From Penelope pileata (lineage: Eukaryota; Chordata; Aves; Galliformes; Cracidae), in the NCBI GenBank assembly GCA_013396635.1, contig WBMW01001305.1, positions 548,811-612,810 on the forward strand: 64,000 bases of DNA, given 5' to 3'. Of this stretch, positions 22,680 through 35,169 are shown one piece after another (within the stretch, counting starts at the first letter, position 1; every line of letters begins with the position of its first letter). The notes under the pieces are model-generated. The model worked only from the letters and a program-made list of their open reading frames with translations. It made no database searches and was not told the origin of the DNA. The position numbers were made by a program, and so were the translations under genes.

Positions 22680-22680
22680 N
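22680..22680. other. Collapsed assembly gap (single N)
   Basis: This N falls in the signal-peptide coding part of exon 1. No hydrophobic leader or fitting ATG is found on its far side, so sequence is probably missing. Confidence 0.7.
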
Positions 22681-22946
22681 CCTCTCCTCCCGCCCCGCGT
22701 CCGGCTCAGGAGCGGGGTCGGGTTTCTCCCCGCCCCGTCCGCGCCTGGGGATGCCGGAGGGACCCCCCGTCGCCGGGGCAGCCCGGGCCCGGCACACCCC
22801 CCTGCCCCGAGACCCCCGCTGCCGCTCCTGCCCCGAAGCGCTCGGTGGGGGCGGAGCAGGCTGGCGGGGGCCCCGAGCGCTTCTCCCCCGAGTCCCGACG
22901 GGGAAACCCCAGCCGAGCCGAGGTCCATTTTCTGAGAGGGAAACTA

Positions 22947-22963
22947 TGTGGTTGGATTTGCAT
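22947..22963 (-). promoter_or_regulatory. RUNX-type motif and perfect octamer upstream of ITGA4
   Basis: TGTGGTT on the + strand at 22,947-22,953 and ATGCAAAT on the minus strand at 22,956-22,963 lie 2 bp apart, at the upstream edge of the CpG island. These are consensus RUNX and POU/octamer sites. Binding is inferred, not shown. Confidence 0.4.
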
Positions 22964-24493
22964 TCTCCTTTTAAAAACAGAAAAATCCCAATGTCTGCCC
23001 TGTTAGCCTTCCTGCCCCTCAGCCGATGTACCGAAGGGGCATTCCTGGCCTCTCTTTCATGGCGGGGGACATCTGAGCCCTGAAACGGGTGTCTAAATGC
23101 AGAGAACAGTCCTGAACCCCATCCTACCCATGTTACACAAGACCGCTCCCAGCTGATGACTTCCTTCTATGCGGGATGAAATCGGAACAACCCCCATCGC
23201 TTTCTTCACATTTAAAAATGACTTTTTTTTTTTTTTTGACTTGCTTCCAAAGTTGCAAGCCAGTCCGCTGGACTGCATGGGAGTAAAGCAAAACATGGGC
23301 ATTGCACAAGAGATGCTTAGCAGATAGCAAGGCTTCCTTGGTCTTGGTGATGAGCTCTGCAGGGTATGTTTCCAGACACAGTCACTGAGTCTCGATTCAG
23401 CTCATACTGCATTGTGCACACATTGAAATCCAGGCTGTTGTTTCTGCCAACAAACCTTGCCTTGAAATCCCTTGAACACCCAGGCTTCCCTGCTGCTGTG
23501 CTCCAGTAACAGAGCTGCACCCAATGCTATTTTGAGTTAAAGGAACATAAGCAGCTCTTCAAAATGGAACGTTTAGCTGCAAAGACTGTTTATTGTAGCT
23601 GGGAGACAAATCTATCATCATTTCAACGACTGAACCACCTAGAAATAACTGTGAGATCCCCTAATGGAAGTTCAGAACATGGCATTTTAAGCTCCTTGGA
23701 AAAAAAAACCCTCTCATTCCCACTCAATTGATGGAAGCATAGAAAATACAACACTTCTGCTAAATACTGAGCAACTACCAGAGTGGGACACTGAGGCAAC
23801 ACAGCAGCAATACGTCTCATCCTCCTAAGCACATTCAGAAGCGTAGCTCCTGGAATGAGATCAGCACACTGCGAGGTCCAACAGTCAGTCAGCACTGTAG
23901 CTTTTCTGAAAGTACTCATCCCTAGAACAATCATAGGGCATCCCTGGGAAACACTGATGTGAAGCAGTGACTGTTTCATGTAAAGGAGTTAAGCAGCCCC
24001 ACAGCTGCTATTCATCTTCCACTACTGACATCAAAGGAGCTATGACAATCAACAGCAGCTGTGAATTTGCATTTCTACCAGGCAAGTTTTCACTGTCATT
24101 TCGAAAGCAGCAAAATAAGCATGATTCAAATCTGAAACGCTAAATTGTGGTTTAATTGGTGGGAAACCATAACACCATCATACCACTACCTGACCCCTTA
24201 GCCGGTTTTTGGGGACTTCCAGGTTTTTCTCTGAGACATTATACAATTATTGGGTTCATTTCTTGTTCACAAAAATCAACACAAAACTCTACCCCTTGAA
24301 TGCCAGAGCAGGGAAGAACAGTTTCTCAGCCTCCTTTTCCGTGGCAATTTTATGGCCTAGGCATTTCTTTCCTTTCTACTCTCTCTCAAGACCAATGTTA
24401 TATTTATCGTTTTCCAAATAGCTGACACAGGAACCACAGGAGTGTAAATGAACAATCCCTTTGCAGCTGTGTTTCTGACCATTTGGGGGAATA
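22964..24493. other. Intergenic, upstream flank of ITGA4
   Basis: No gene or repeat family recognised apart from a T run at 23,223-23,237. GC content falls to background by about 23,100. Confidence 0.7.
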
Positions 24494-24650
24494 ACAGAAT
24501 CACAGAATTGCAGAGGTAGGGAGGTACCCCTGGAGATCATCAAGTCCAACCCTCTGCCAAAGCAGGTTTCACAGGAAAGCATCTAGGCAAGTCTCGAATA
24601 TTTCCAGAGAAGGAGACTCCCCAGCCACCCCACCCCTTGGTTAGGTGACT
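24494..24650 (-). mobile_element. CR1 3'-end fragment
   Basis: Reads as the inverted CR1 3' terminus: AGAATCACAGAATTGCAG, then GATCATCAAGTCCAACCC, then an ORF2 end reading TCTCCAGAGAAGGAGACTCC. It is about 160 bp long and runs on the minus strand. Confidence 0.9.
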
Positions 24651-27600
24651 TGTTCCTCCCAGTTGGCATTGGAACTTATCAACGAGTGTCATACAGGCAA
24701 GAGATAAATGTACACAAGTAGTTTACAGCATTCAGAGATGAGTTATTCTCTTAAGACTGGTATGGCTGAAATTTATACATACAGCTGAAATTTATAGTGA
24801 CTGTGTAGAACCTCCAGTCCCTGGACTGCAGAACAGAAAGAGCACAGAGCTGGCAGTGCAGCTGCTAGCTGACCGGAAGAGGTAGATCCTAAAGCAGTGA
24901 GATTCAGCTGTTAGCCCATAAATAGCTGCTTACTTGATGCAGATGAGAACTGTACTGTACCTTCCTTGTCAGGAAGAAATGTGTCCTTTGTTTCTTAGAC
25001 TGTGTTAGAATAGATGCGGTCATGACCCACCAGACATCAACAAAGGCTGTTAAATCTACTGGAGTATGAGAAACCGATATTCTGAGAAATGCCTGAGGTT
25101 TTCAGCACCAGTCAGGTGCAGAGCCTGGGGAGCGCACAATCTCAAAGCAAAACTGACAAAATGGTGTAATAGAGAGTGAACTTGAGTTTTAAGGATTCAG
25201 ACAATTTTTCAGAAAAGGTGGAACCAACACCTGAAACTAAGTACCTGTATTTACAGAGAAAATGCATATTTATATTTGCTTTACAAGCACTGAAATTATC
25301 CTGAAATAATGAAAATACATCATTCCCAATCTTTGCCACTATGCAATCTGAACAGCATATCTCCCATAGTATTCTGTGAGTTAATAACACTAAAGCAAAA
25401 TATCATGGTGAGTTGTTCTTCTGCTAGATGTTGGTTCACCATCTAAGGCAATTTCAGAGAAGCTCTTGGGATGGCTTGTTACGCGAGAAAGTATATTAGG
25501 CCACAGTTTGGCAAGCGCATTTTATAGCAGATGTGTGCACTTCATCTGATTGTCCTCATCTCTCACTGCTCACTCTTGAATCATACTGCTGTCTCTGTTA
25601 CAATGTTATGTGACAGAGCAGTGAACCAGATGAGAGAAGTGATCTGGGTTAAAAATAACCCAGCAACCCCCTTGGATCTAGATCAGTGCATATATTGTGT
25701 GGCTGGCCAGCTGTAGTGGGTGTGTTGGTATGGGCGTTTAGGCCAGTACTCCGGCTTATGGGGCTTTTTTTTTCAGTAAATGGCAAGAATCTGAAATATT
25801 AAAGTCTACCTGAAAATGGGAATAGAAATCCCTTTCCCCAGCACTGACTTCCTGCTGGGGCACAGGTACTTTGGCCCAAACATCCTTCTGCCTGTGCCAT
25901 GAGATATCCAGCTTAAAAAGAGTTATATTAGAGTAAACCTGATTTACTGATGGCATAAATGTCAACATACAACACCATGTGAGCAAGGAAACCTGAAGTC
26001 TTTGTATCAGATCATATATGGTTGTTCAAGTTTCAATATTCCAAATGCAGTTATGGACACTGGACATTTCTGGAGAGGTTTGTTGAGGTAGACTGGGAAG
26101 AATGCAAGCATAACTAGAACAGGCCACATGACCTCTGCCATACTGCAAAAACTGAATTATATATATCATCAGCTAGATTTAGAAAATGCAAGTACACAGA
26201 AGCATGCAAGATTTGCTGATGTAAACCAGAACAAATGCTCATAAACAGAGTTGTCAATATCTGGGGTCCCTGTGCTTGTACTTTGCAGAGGTAAGATAAC
26301 AGACCAAATACCAAATAACACTGTAAAACTGCTTGGGTGAAGCTAAACAACTACTGCACAATAGAATGAAGTTACTCAAACACTACACAGCAGAAATAGG
26401 GTTACCATTTGGAACACTTCTGGCACTCTGCTTCTGGGCTTTTCACCCTTATGCAAAGGGAGACCTCTAGCATAATTTTGGAAGACAAATTTGGGAATTC
26501 TGTTGGTAACCCAACTGGACAGTAAAAAGTACAGATTTCAATGGAAAATACATTTATTATGTCACCCTCTCAATTCCCCAGCCCCCTAGGTTCCACAGGC
26601 TGTAATAATTAATCTACTTTCAACAGATAACCCATTATATCTCTCCTCTTTTGTAAGAGCAGGTGCCAGCTGTCTTTTTCCCAGATGATCAATTACTTAT
26701 TAAACTCTGCAGTTTTCCTCATCTTTAATTTAATTTTGAAATTCCATTCCAGTCCTGAAGAACACCTTGATTTCTGAAGGGCTAACTATTTTTTCCAGCT
26801 GTACTAGTTGGTCTCTAGTTGGTCTACAAAAATTCAATACTCAGTCTTGTAAACCTTGCCTTCACAAAGCCCTATGACTATCAGGGCTATACCATGACTA
26901 TAATAATCCATTAGCATAGACTCAAAATAATACAGATAGCCAAAGACATAGTAGAGTGAAGTGCATTAAGGCATTAATGCCTAAGTCTGTAAAAAGAAAG
27001 GGCTTTTTTTTGATAAGCATATGCATAAATAGCAGCTTTTAAGAAAACATATGCTAGAGGCAGTGCTTGTGACAAGGCTCCATGATGTTAACTAATTACC
27101 AACCTGTCTTAGCTGCTTGTGTCTCTCCAGAAGGTATTGTTTAACACAGCATTAGTCACTGGTATTTCTCCTCTTTCCTTCATCAGGCTATAAATGTGGT
27201 ATTTTGCCTTGGCTTTTCAACAGAGGTTATTAAAATTCTATTACAGAGTTGTATTTCATTGGCACAGCTCAGGACCCTCATGTCAATTAATATAATCAGT
27301 TACAGATTGGACTGTCTGATGATTCTATTTTTTCAGTTTTTCTGATGCTGTTTTGCATTTCTTTCTCTCTTTCTCCCTCACATTTACTGTCTGACTTAAT
27401 ACCCAATTGCATCATATATTAGAAATGTCGATCTTTTGACAGTGTAGTTTCTACAGCTTAAAGACATCTAACATTTACACCTGTAGTATAGGTGTCTCTC
27501 CTGAAAAATGAGACCACATTGTAGTTTCTTTGCCTAATGAATGACATGGACAATTCCTAATGGCACATGAATGGCTAGTTCAGTTATGTAGAAAAAAACT
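24651..27600. other. Intergenic, no feature recognised
   Basis: AT-rich, with only short shadow frames and no transposon termini seen. Confidence 0.65.
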
Positions 27601-27672
27601 AAAACAAACAAACAAAAACAAAAAACCAAAACAAACAAAAACAAACAAACCAAAAAAAACCAAAAACAAACA
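27601..27672. repeat. (CAAA)n microsatellite-like tract
   Basis: Seventy-two bases of CAAA/CAAAAA units without T or G, about 120 bp from a CR1 3' end. Confidence 0.93.
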
Positions 27673-27791
27673 GGAGGAGGAGGATTTTCCATAACTGAAT
27701 GGCTTCAGCATCAGCCAAAGTAGGAATTAGATTCATGTGAATACCACGATTTTCTTCAGTCCCCCAAGTCTCCAGAAAGCCAGAAATGGTC

Positions 27792-28022
27792 ATGGAATCA
27801 TCGAATCATCCAGTTTGGAAAAGACCTCACGAACACCAAATCCAACCATCAACATCATCTGCCAAGTCCCATCACTAAACTATGTTCACCCACCTCTTAA
27901 AAGCCTCCAGAGATGGGGACTTCACCACTTCCCTGGACAGCCTGTTCCAATGCTTGACCACCCTCTCTGTGAAGAAATTCTTTCTAATGTCCAGTCCAAA
28001 CCTCCCCTGACACAGCTGGAGA
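27792..28022 (-). mobile_element. CR1 3'-end fragment
   Basis: Inverted CR1 terminus starting GGAATCATCGAATCATCCAG, followed by the ORF2 end: GACAGCCTGTTCCAATGCTT and GAAGAAATTCTTTCTAATGT. It is about 230 bp long and runs on the minus strand. Confidence 0.92.
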
Positions 28023-28490
28023 CTATTTCACTGTGCATTGCTGGTTGTCAACTTCACAGCTATACTGTCCATGACAAGCAAATATCCACCTCAACAGAGA
28101 AGTTATTTGGGTATTTAACAGACTAAGAGGCCTGTTAATTTGCCAAAGAGTGTGTGAGACATTTTACATCCTGATAACTGAGACAAGACTATTACTGCCT
28201 GAAAATTACTGTAGTATTGTAGTATTGTGTCCTGTACTGATCTGTGACCTGTTTAAAGGATACTGATCTAAGTTCAGTTTCAAATGGATAGCTAGAATAG
28301 CATCATCAGCCTATCCTTTAGGACTGGATGGGTAATACTGGCCAGCTGGGGAGGACAGAGAGACATTGCAGCCTGCAGAACTTTCTGTTTCCAATACTCT
28401 TTTACATGGATGAATTTATAGTGATTTAGATATACAAGGCTCTTCTGGTTTAAAAAAATACCTAAAGTACAGCTGTTTGCTTTTCAAATA

Positions 28491-29040
28491 TATGAGGGCT
28501 GCTCTGAAAGTAATGCCTCCTGTTTTATTATGTTGGCCACAGTATCAGAGGTGGATGTTGGTGGTATGGCAGTAAAGGTTGAACCTTCCCACCAATATTC
28601 CATTCCATGTTGTTGCTGTGTGACAGATGGCAGCAGAGGGGCAGTCTGACCCAATGGTGTCTGACACAGAAGTGCAGATGAAGCAAAGGTGTGGCACTGA
28701 ACTCCTCCATGTGGAAAAAATTTCACCCACTGACATTCATCAACACTTGCTGAACATTTCTGGAGAGCAAACTGGATGTGAGCACAGAGAGGCAGTGGGC
28801 GGTGCGTTTCAGCACTGACAACACTGACAGTGGTCACTTCTGCTTATGTGGATTTTTACGAGCACGGCATGCAGCTCTTGTTCATGGCTGGTAAAAACGC
28901 AGAGCTAATGGTGGTGACCATATTGAAAAATAGTGTTTTGTAGATGAGAATGTGCTTTGTCAAACAGTGTTATTGTGCTCAATCTGTTGCAGTTTCCATT
29001 GAAATAAATAGGAGACATTACTTTCAGAGTGACTTTTGTA
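28491..29040 (+). mobile_element. Internally deleted mariner (Galluhop-like) with TA duplication
   Basis: 546 bp between TA dinucleotides at 28,491-28,492 and 29,039-29,040. The inverted ends share CTCTGAAAGTAATG, and their mismatches are almost all transitions. The body keeps the transposase N-terminal helix-turn-helix piece (LLHVEKISPTDIHQHLLN) and scraps of later frame, but lacks the catalytic core. Full-length copies are about 1.2 kb, so this is a non-autonomous deletion derivative. The family name is from memory. Confidence 0.88.
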
Positions 29041-32000
29041 TATTGAAAAATTATATTTCCTTACAGTGCATTGCTTTCTTAACCCTAGGATGATGTTTTT
29101 GGAGAACTTTTTGGAAAATTGAAAGTTGTTCCACAGAGTAGCTGTTGTGGAATTTTGAAGCCTGAGCCGAAGGAAATCGGCAGATGAGACCTCACACAGT
29201 CATCACCCGATCAGCCAGAGATCCTGCACATTTTTTTGGCAGTGTGCTGGAGAGAGAACTAAGAAACTTCCAGTAAGAGATTTCTGCTAACATGTGAGCA
29301 ACCTTCACCAGAAAATGTGAAGATGAAATCATTTTTCCAGATGGATATATCCTCATTTCCTGTGTTCTGAAAGGACACCAGTGCTGAGAAGCCTTTCAGC
29401 CCACAACAGGAGAGGAATATTGAGGTAGTAACCACTGCGGAGATTTTCAACTTTACTTCACTGTGTTTGGAAGGCGTATGAAAGGAGGTCACTAAAAAAA
29501 GAAAAACAACCTTGCCTTCCCCTAAGCTGTTCAATTTAGAAAAGTAATGTATTGTAACTCTGTCAACATTGCTTTTGTGTAATGCATCCCACTGCTGGTG
29601 AGAAGGGAAAGAAAACAGAAGAACGTACTCATTCCCAATGTCTGTTATTAGCTTTCTTCTGTGTAACCTGTACTACTCCCTTTTTAATTCCCTCATTTGG
29701 AAGGCATTTGGCTTACATTATGTTCCCTGTATGAGCTGAACTCGGGTAACTGATCACATGAGCTTTTTCACTGTGTTGCAAATACAGGGGAAAGCACACA
29801 TTCCTGAAAGTCTTCATGAGTATGCCTGCTTCCAGCTGTGTCTGTCCTTGTTCTCCTTTGTTTCGTGTAAGTCTGCCTCTGCTTATGGACAAGTGTCGCC
29901 AGATCTACTCTCAATTAGAAACAAAAATGTTCAGCAGTTTATTTTCTTTTCCAAGCTAGAAAAGCTTGAAACTTTCAGTTTGAAATTGTCAGAGTACTTA
30001 AATATTGTTATTTTGAGTTGAAATTTTCTAAGCCCTTATAATTCAACGTGACAAGGAAAGTTTAGAGTTTTGGTCAGACCAGAAATATATATATTGCTTT
30101 TCTAGAGGTTTTTTTTCTTTTCCTACAATGGCACTGGACCAAAAAAGTCTATTATTCATATGCTGTCACTTGAGAAGTTATGGAAGGCAAATATACTGTT
30201 ACACTTGCCCCTAAGATTCTCTTCAAGAAACTTCATCTTTCCTCTGCTGTAAGATACGTGTGCTTGCACAAAAAGGATATATTGTCCACTGACAAGTTTA
30301 ATTAAGCACAGATGTCTGAGGCACCAAAAAGCAACTCCCGTTAGCAAAGGTCTTAATTTTTACCATTTTGCTTGTGTTCTCTTTAGAGAATTTTATTTAC
30401 AATCAGTTACAGAGGAAGAAGGTTTTCATTTAATTGGCAAATACTGTTTTCATGATCATATGATATCTTTCCGGGGAATATTTTTGAGAAGCTTTTTTCT
30501 TCCCATGAACACTTGTGTTTGTGAAGAAAAAGACAAGTTATCCATAATAAGTTTTCAATATTTAGTTGTGTGATAAGTATAATGGCTACGGCATCTTGAC
30601 TACCAGAAGGAAATAATAAATCTTCATATTCAAAAGCAGGTGTGACTAATGATTACATTCTGCTTTATAGTGATAAGATATAGGCAAGATTGGAAAATAA
30701 TCTGCATATGTGTATGTGTGATAAATGCATTGTATATCCTCTTTTTTTTCTTTAGAATTTTGTTTAAGATTGTTAAGTTGCAAGATCTGGGCCAACTATA
30801 AATAAAGAGCATTTTCATGTGCTGTCTCCATGTCTTCCATTGTAGAAGTATGGATCGTCACAGTTGTAGCATTTTCCATTATTTTCAGCCTTTAAAGCAA
30901 ATAGTTTAGGTTTGATACAGTTATTTTGACATGAGAAGTAAATATGTTTGTTCAGAGATTTTCAAAATTATTTTTAATTCTTTTTATCAAAATGAACATT
31001 TTTTTGATTCAATGCTATCCTGCAATTAATTTCCATTGCAACTCAATGATCTCTCCAGAGAAAAAATCTCTTGATACTGCAAGTTTCTAGTTTTACGTGT
31101 TTCTATTCTTAATGCAGGTTCCATGTCTCTGATGAAGAGATTGAGTGCAGTGCAAAAGAATTGCTGCAAAGCAGCTTTAAGTTAAATAATGGTCTTTTGC
31201 TTCTGCTGAGAAAGAGAAAACAGTGAGCACTAAATGCATAATTTTTGGTTATTTAACCAAAGGAGATATTAGTTTTGCTGGCAGGAAGCATCAATTCTGT
31301 ATTACAGATGCCCAGGTAAGAATTTATGCAACATTTATGCAACTAGACTAAAATCACTTGGACATAACCTAGATTCCATTTGTATCAGCCCTTGAATACA
31401 TGCAGATGTCAATACAGTGAGACCGTCATGTTACACAAGACTGCCTTAATAGTTGTAATTTTCCAAAGACGTCCATTCAAGGATTGAAGATTTTGAGGAA
31501 AATGGAGGTGTTCTATGGTTTCTTTCTCTCTCTATCACACTCTTACTTGTGACAAAAAATAGGCATGATAAATGATTAGCAACAGCTGAACAGTTAGTAG
31601 TTTAGAGTCTATGGGTATGCTGAGGCTGAAAGCCTTTGGCTCCACAGGAAATGCGAGCACTATGAAAACAGCCCCCAAATTATGAAGGTTTTGGTTGTGT
31701 GCCTGTCACCAATTGGAGCGTGTTCTTTCAGCAGTGACAACAGCCATGTTTTAGATAGGAAATAAACTCAAGACTCTCCTTCTTTCTAAAACAAAATAAA
31801 TCAGTTGTTGGAAGAGGATTGTTGAAGGGAAACATCTGGAGGAAATGCCACTCCAATTTCAGACTTGTCTTCAGAATACCATAACTTACATCTTCCAGGA
31901 TATGATACTGTGCTTCATCAGACAACATCACAATGAGATCATAACTCTGAATACGGACTCCAGGCTATCTCTATGAAGCATGGTAAATGCTATGTCTGAT

Positions 32001-34735
32001 TCTGCTTCCTGAGTGAGTAACTTAGGAATATTTGTCATCCATTCATGAGAAATTGAATCATTACTTTGACGTTAGAACAGAACCCTAAATATGCAGAAAA
32101 ATGATTATTTTGCAAACTCTGAACTTATGTGAGGATAGGAGAAGTCATCTGTAACCAGAAGCAGCCCTGAGATGTCAACAGAGCTGCAAAGACAAATCAC
32201 AGCTAAATCCAGGACAGAATTAAGATAAGAAAGAATTACGGTAGAAAACAGTGAAAATTCCTTGATTTTGTACAGCCATGTGCAATCAGACTCTGGACTT
32301 TTTCCGAGAAGAGAAAAAACAAGATTGTTCTAGGTTTTTATGTACCTGTTAATATTTTTCTAGTGTTCCTTCCATGTATGCTCTTAGCATGAGTACAAAA
32401 TGCATCCATTCCTCAGAAAACATCTATTAGCCTTTTAAAAAAATTGGGAAAATAAAAAAATTTGACAACTTTTCAGATCTCTCAGATTGTTAAAATGTTG
32501 ACATAAAATGTCATTGGTACTGGCATAACCTTCATAATTAGTTATTTGTTGCCTGTGTATCTACAGTTTCATAGTGATAATGTCCAATTAAAGTTTAGAC
32601 AACTGTATTTTAAAGAATTTCTTTTGGTTTAGATACATGCTGAGCTTGCAGTAACATGATCAATCTGTGTCTCACCATCATTCATTCTTCAAAAGAGGTT
32701 TTTTAAATTTGTGCCTGCACATACAAGGAAAATGTAGGAATATTCATACTAGGCAGAAATTAGAATATGGAGAATATATTACTAAGAATTCATCCATTTA
32801 GAGGTAAAACTATCTGTCCTTGTTCCTGGGTTTTGCTGAAGTAGACTATGTCTATTCACCTGTCTTTTTTTGTATAGTGATCTACATAGCAGGCACTGTA
32901 AGCAACTAGATGCAAATTGTTCCTATAAAAACTGCAGTGAAATGAAACACTCTGCTGCTGTCCTACTTAGAGATGTTTCTGTGAGTTGTCTTGGCTCTGT
33001 TTTAGAATACTGTGTGTAATAGCTTTAATATTTTCTTTTTTTAGGCTTTGATTTTGATATGTCCTAATTCTTTCTCTTTGCGGTTTCTTTGCGGTCTCTC
33101 TTTTTTTTAAAATGTTGTAATCATGGATTGATGTATTTGAAATGTAAATAAGCCTTTTGGCCACTTGGAAACTCTACAGAATCAATACCCAATATACATG
33201 TATGATCTATGTATGTACATATTTTAATCTCATATTCACACAGGTATGTCTTCTGCTGCAAAGTGGACTCATACTCTTTCTTTAACTTATTTTAACTTAT
33301 TTTAAAAATTTACACAGCCTGTATACATAAGGATAGGATGTGAAAATTGCTCTCTTTTTCATTGAGTGCTTATCATGCAAGAGCAGGTGCCTGACAGTAT
33401 AGCCTGTACCGAGAACACCCTGACTGCATTGTTCCTCCTGTTATAAAAGAATATTGATATTCAGCTCTATATTGCTAAAATACATAGTTTGCAAAACCAT
33501 TGTGTTTCAGCAGCACAATAAAAAAGATGCTCTAACAAAGGAAAGCTTCTGCAAAAGAGCCTTTTTATTACAACAGTGGTATATTATAGTTGTAAAACAT
33601 CAGTGATTTTCTAAGAAGGGAATAATATATATAATGTTTTTTCCTTTTATTGAGACAGTACTTCCAAAAGTCAAGGGAAGGCCACATGTCTGTCTTCCAC
33701 ATATTTGTGGTTTGCCTCCAACTACATATGCTAATCTTTTTCTTTGTGGGAGAGGACTACAAAGACACATATCAGTTATCTTATGCCTAATGCATAACTG
33801 TTCATCTAGGAGCAGTATGGACTGCATTTTTACTATGGAGTAAAAATGATTATTTAACAGTTCCCATAGTACAAAGGATTTAGAAAATCACTTGTGTCAT
33901 AAAAGATCATGGAAGCATGCGTTCAGCTACAGTACAGCCTTGAATTTTAGTGAGCTTAAAGTTCAGTTCATACTTGAACATCCCCACTAGAGATTCACTG
34001 GCTGAGTTTGTATTGGTTAGAGAATTTCACAGAAAATACTGAGATATTGGCTAATTTATGAACTGAAATATATTCCTTCTTAATTTATAAAAAAATCCTA
34101 CAGAGATTTTTACATTCTAGAGGGTTGCAATAAAACGTTTTAGCTAGTTCAGCTCTGCGTGCACAAAAACTCAATGACTGATTTCTGTAGTTATCCTGTC
34201 TTCTGTCAAACAGAGAAAACCAGTTGCATGACTGGAATGTGATCTGGGTTGTGCGGATTTTGGGAGAATATTAGCTCCAATGACTTTTGGTCCACCTGCG
34301 AGCACTGTTATGTTTAACAGACAGGGGTATCTCTTAGCAATTTAACTGCTTAAGAATGGCTGCTCCGGTTCAGGCTGGCAGCGTGCCTAGGCCAGCCCTC
34401 CTGTCACAGGGGCTGCCAGGGCAGGTGCTTCACTGCACCTCAAGCAGCAAAAGGACACAATATTCCTCCAAGAGTACTTTCCTGACCTCAGCACCCAGGA
34501 CTGTTTTCCATCAAGTTTACCTGGTTCTGCATTACCTGTTTGTTTTGAAGCTGAACTGCCTCAGCTGTACTTGCTCTCCCTGAGCTCTTGTACCAGAAGG
34601 CTTGAGAGAGAACCAGTTCCTGTGCGTGTTCCCCATGCTTTGCTCCCCATGCCCTTCCCCAGGCTGGAGAAGCTTGGTGTATCCTAATTCCTTGTGTGGT
34701 GGCCATATGCCTGTAATGGATGCTTGCTGCATGGT
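29041..34735. other. Intergenic, no gene recognised
   Basis: 5.7 kb, mostly very AT-rich. The last ~380 bp (34,355-34,735) are clearly more GC-rich and could be part of an older repeat joined to the LTR, but I cannot name it. Confidence 0.6.
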
Positions 34736-34838
34736 TGCTTTGGGTGCCCATGGCAGGATTTTGGCAGTAGGGAAAGCTGCAGGGGGGCCCCTGAAGGAGA
34801 AGGCTAGGGCTGCCCGTGCTGTACATAGCGCTCCAGCC

Positions 34839-34888
34839 GGTTCCACCCGGTTCCAGATGGTTCCAGGTGGTTCGAGATTGTTCCAACG
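34839..34888 (+). repeat. Five 10-bp GGTTCCA direct repeats in the LTR
   Basis: Units at 34,839, 34,849, 34,859, 34,869 and 34,879 share GGTTCCANNN or one-step variants. They end 18 bp before the LTR CCAAT box, in the expected U3 promoter. Confidence 0.9.
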
Positions 34889-35169
34889 GACACCCCGCTG
34901 TGTGGGCCAATCAGAGCAAGCTCCTGGCGCCTTAGGGAAACAAAGGACAAAGCGCTGCACAGTCAGTGAGGTGTGAGGGAAAAAAGAGTGAGGGACAGCC
35001 CTGCAAGCACCATAGTCAGAGAAGGAAGAGAAGGAAGAAGGGAGAAGGTGCCCCAAGAGCTGAAGTAGATTCCCTTGCAGCCCCTGGAGAGACCGTGGAC
35101 AAGGAGGCACTTTGCTGCAGCCTGCAGGAAGCAAAAGCTATAGTGGATATGCACACTGCAGCCCACAGA

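Larger units (their letters stand above)
22200..22960. promoter_or_regulatory. CpG island over ITGA4 exon 1 and promoter
   Basis: GC content and CpG density rise sharply compared with the AT-rich flanks, and exons 1 and 2 lie inside. This is the expected place for the ITGA4 promoter, which fires to the left. The transcription start cannot be placed because the N at 22,680 hides sequence of unknown length. Confidence 0.88.

Noticed and set aside
22254..23083. Several overlapping GC-rich frames up to 224 codons around the CpG island
   Set aside because: They are shadows of high GC content and run across the two N gaps; only the frame with RPYNVDT is ITGA4 coding.
27601..28022. (CAAA)n and the nearby CR1 as one composite element
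   Set aside because: About 120 bp of unrelated sequence separates them, so there is no evidence that they moved together.
28627..28818. Small protein with an HTH-like segment
   Set aside because: It is the remnant of the mariner transposase N terminus within the deleted element, not a separate gene.
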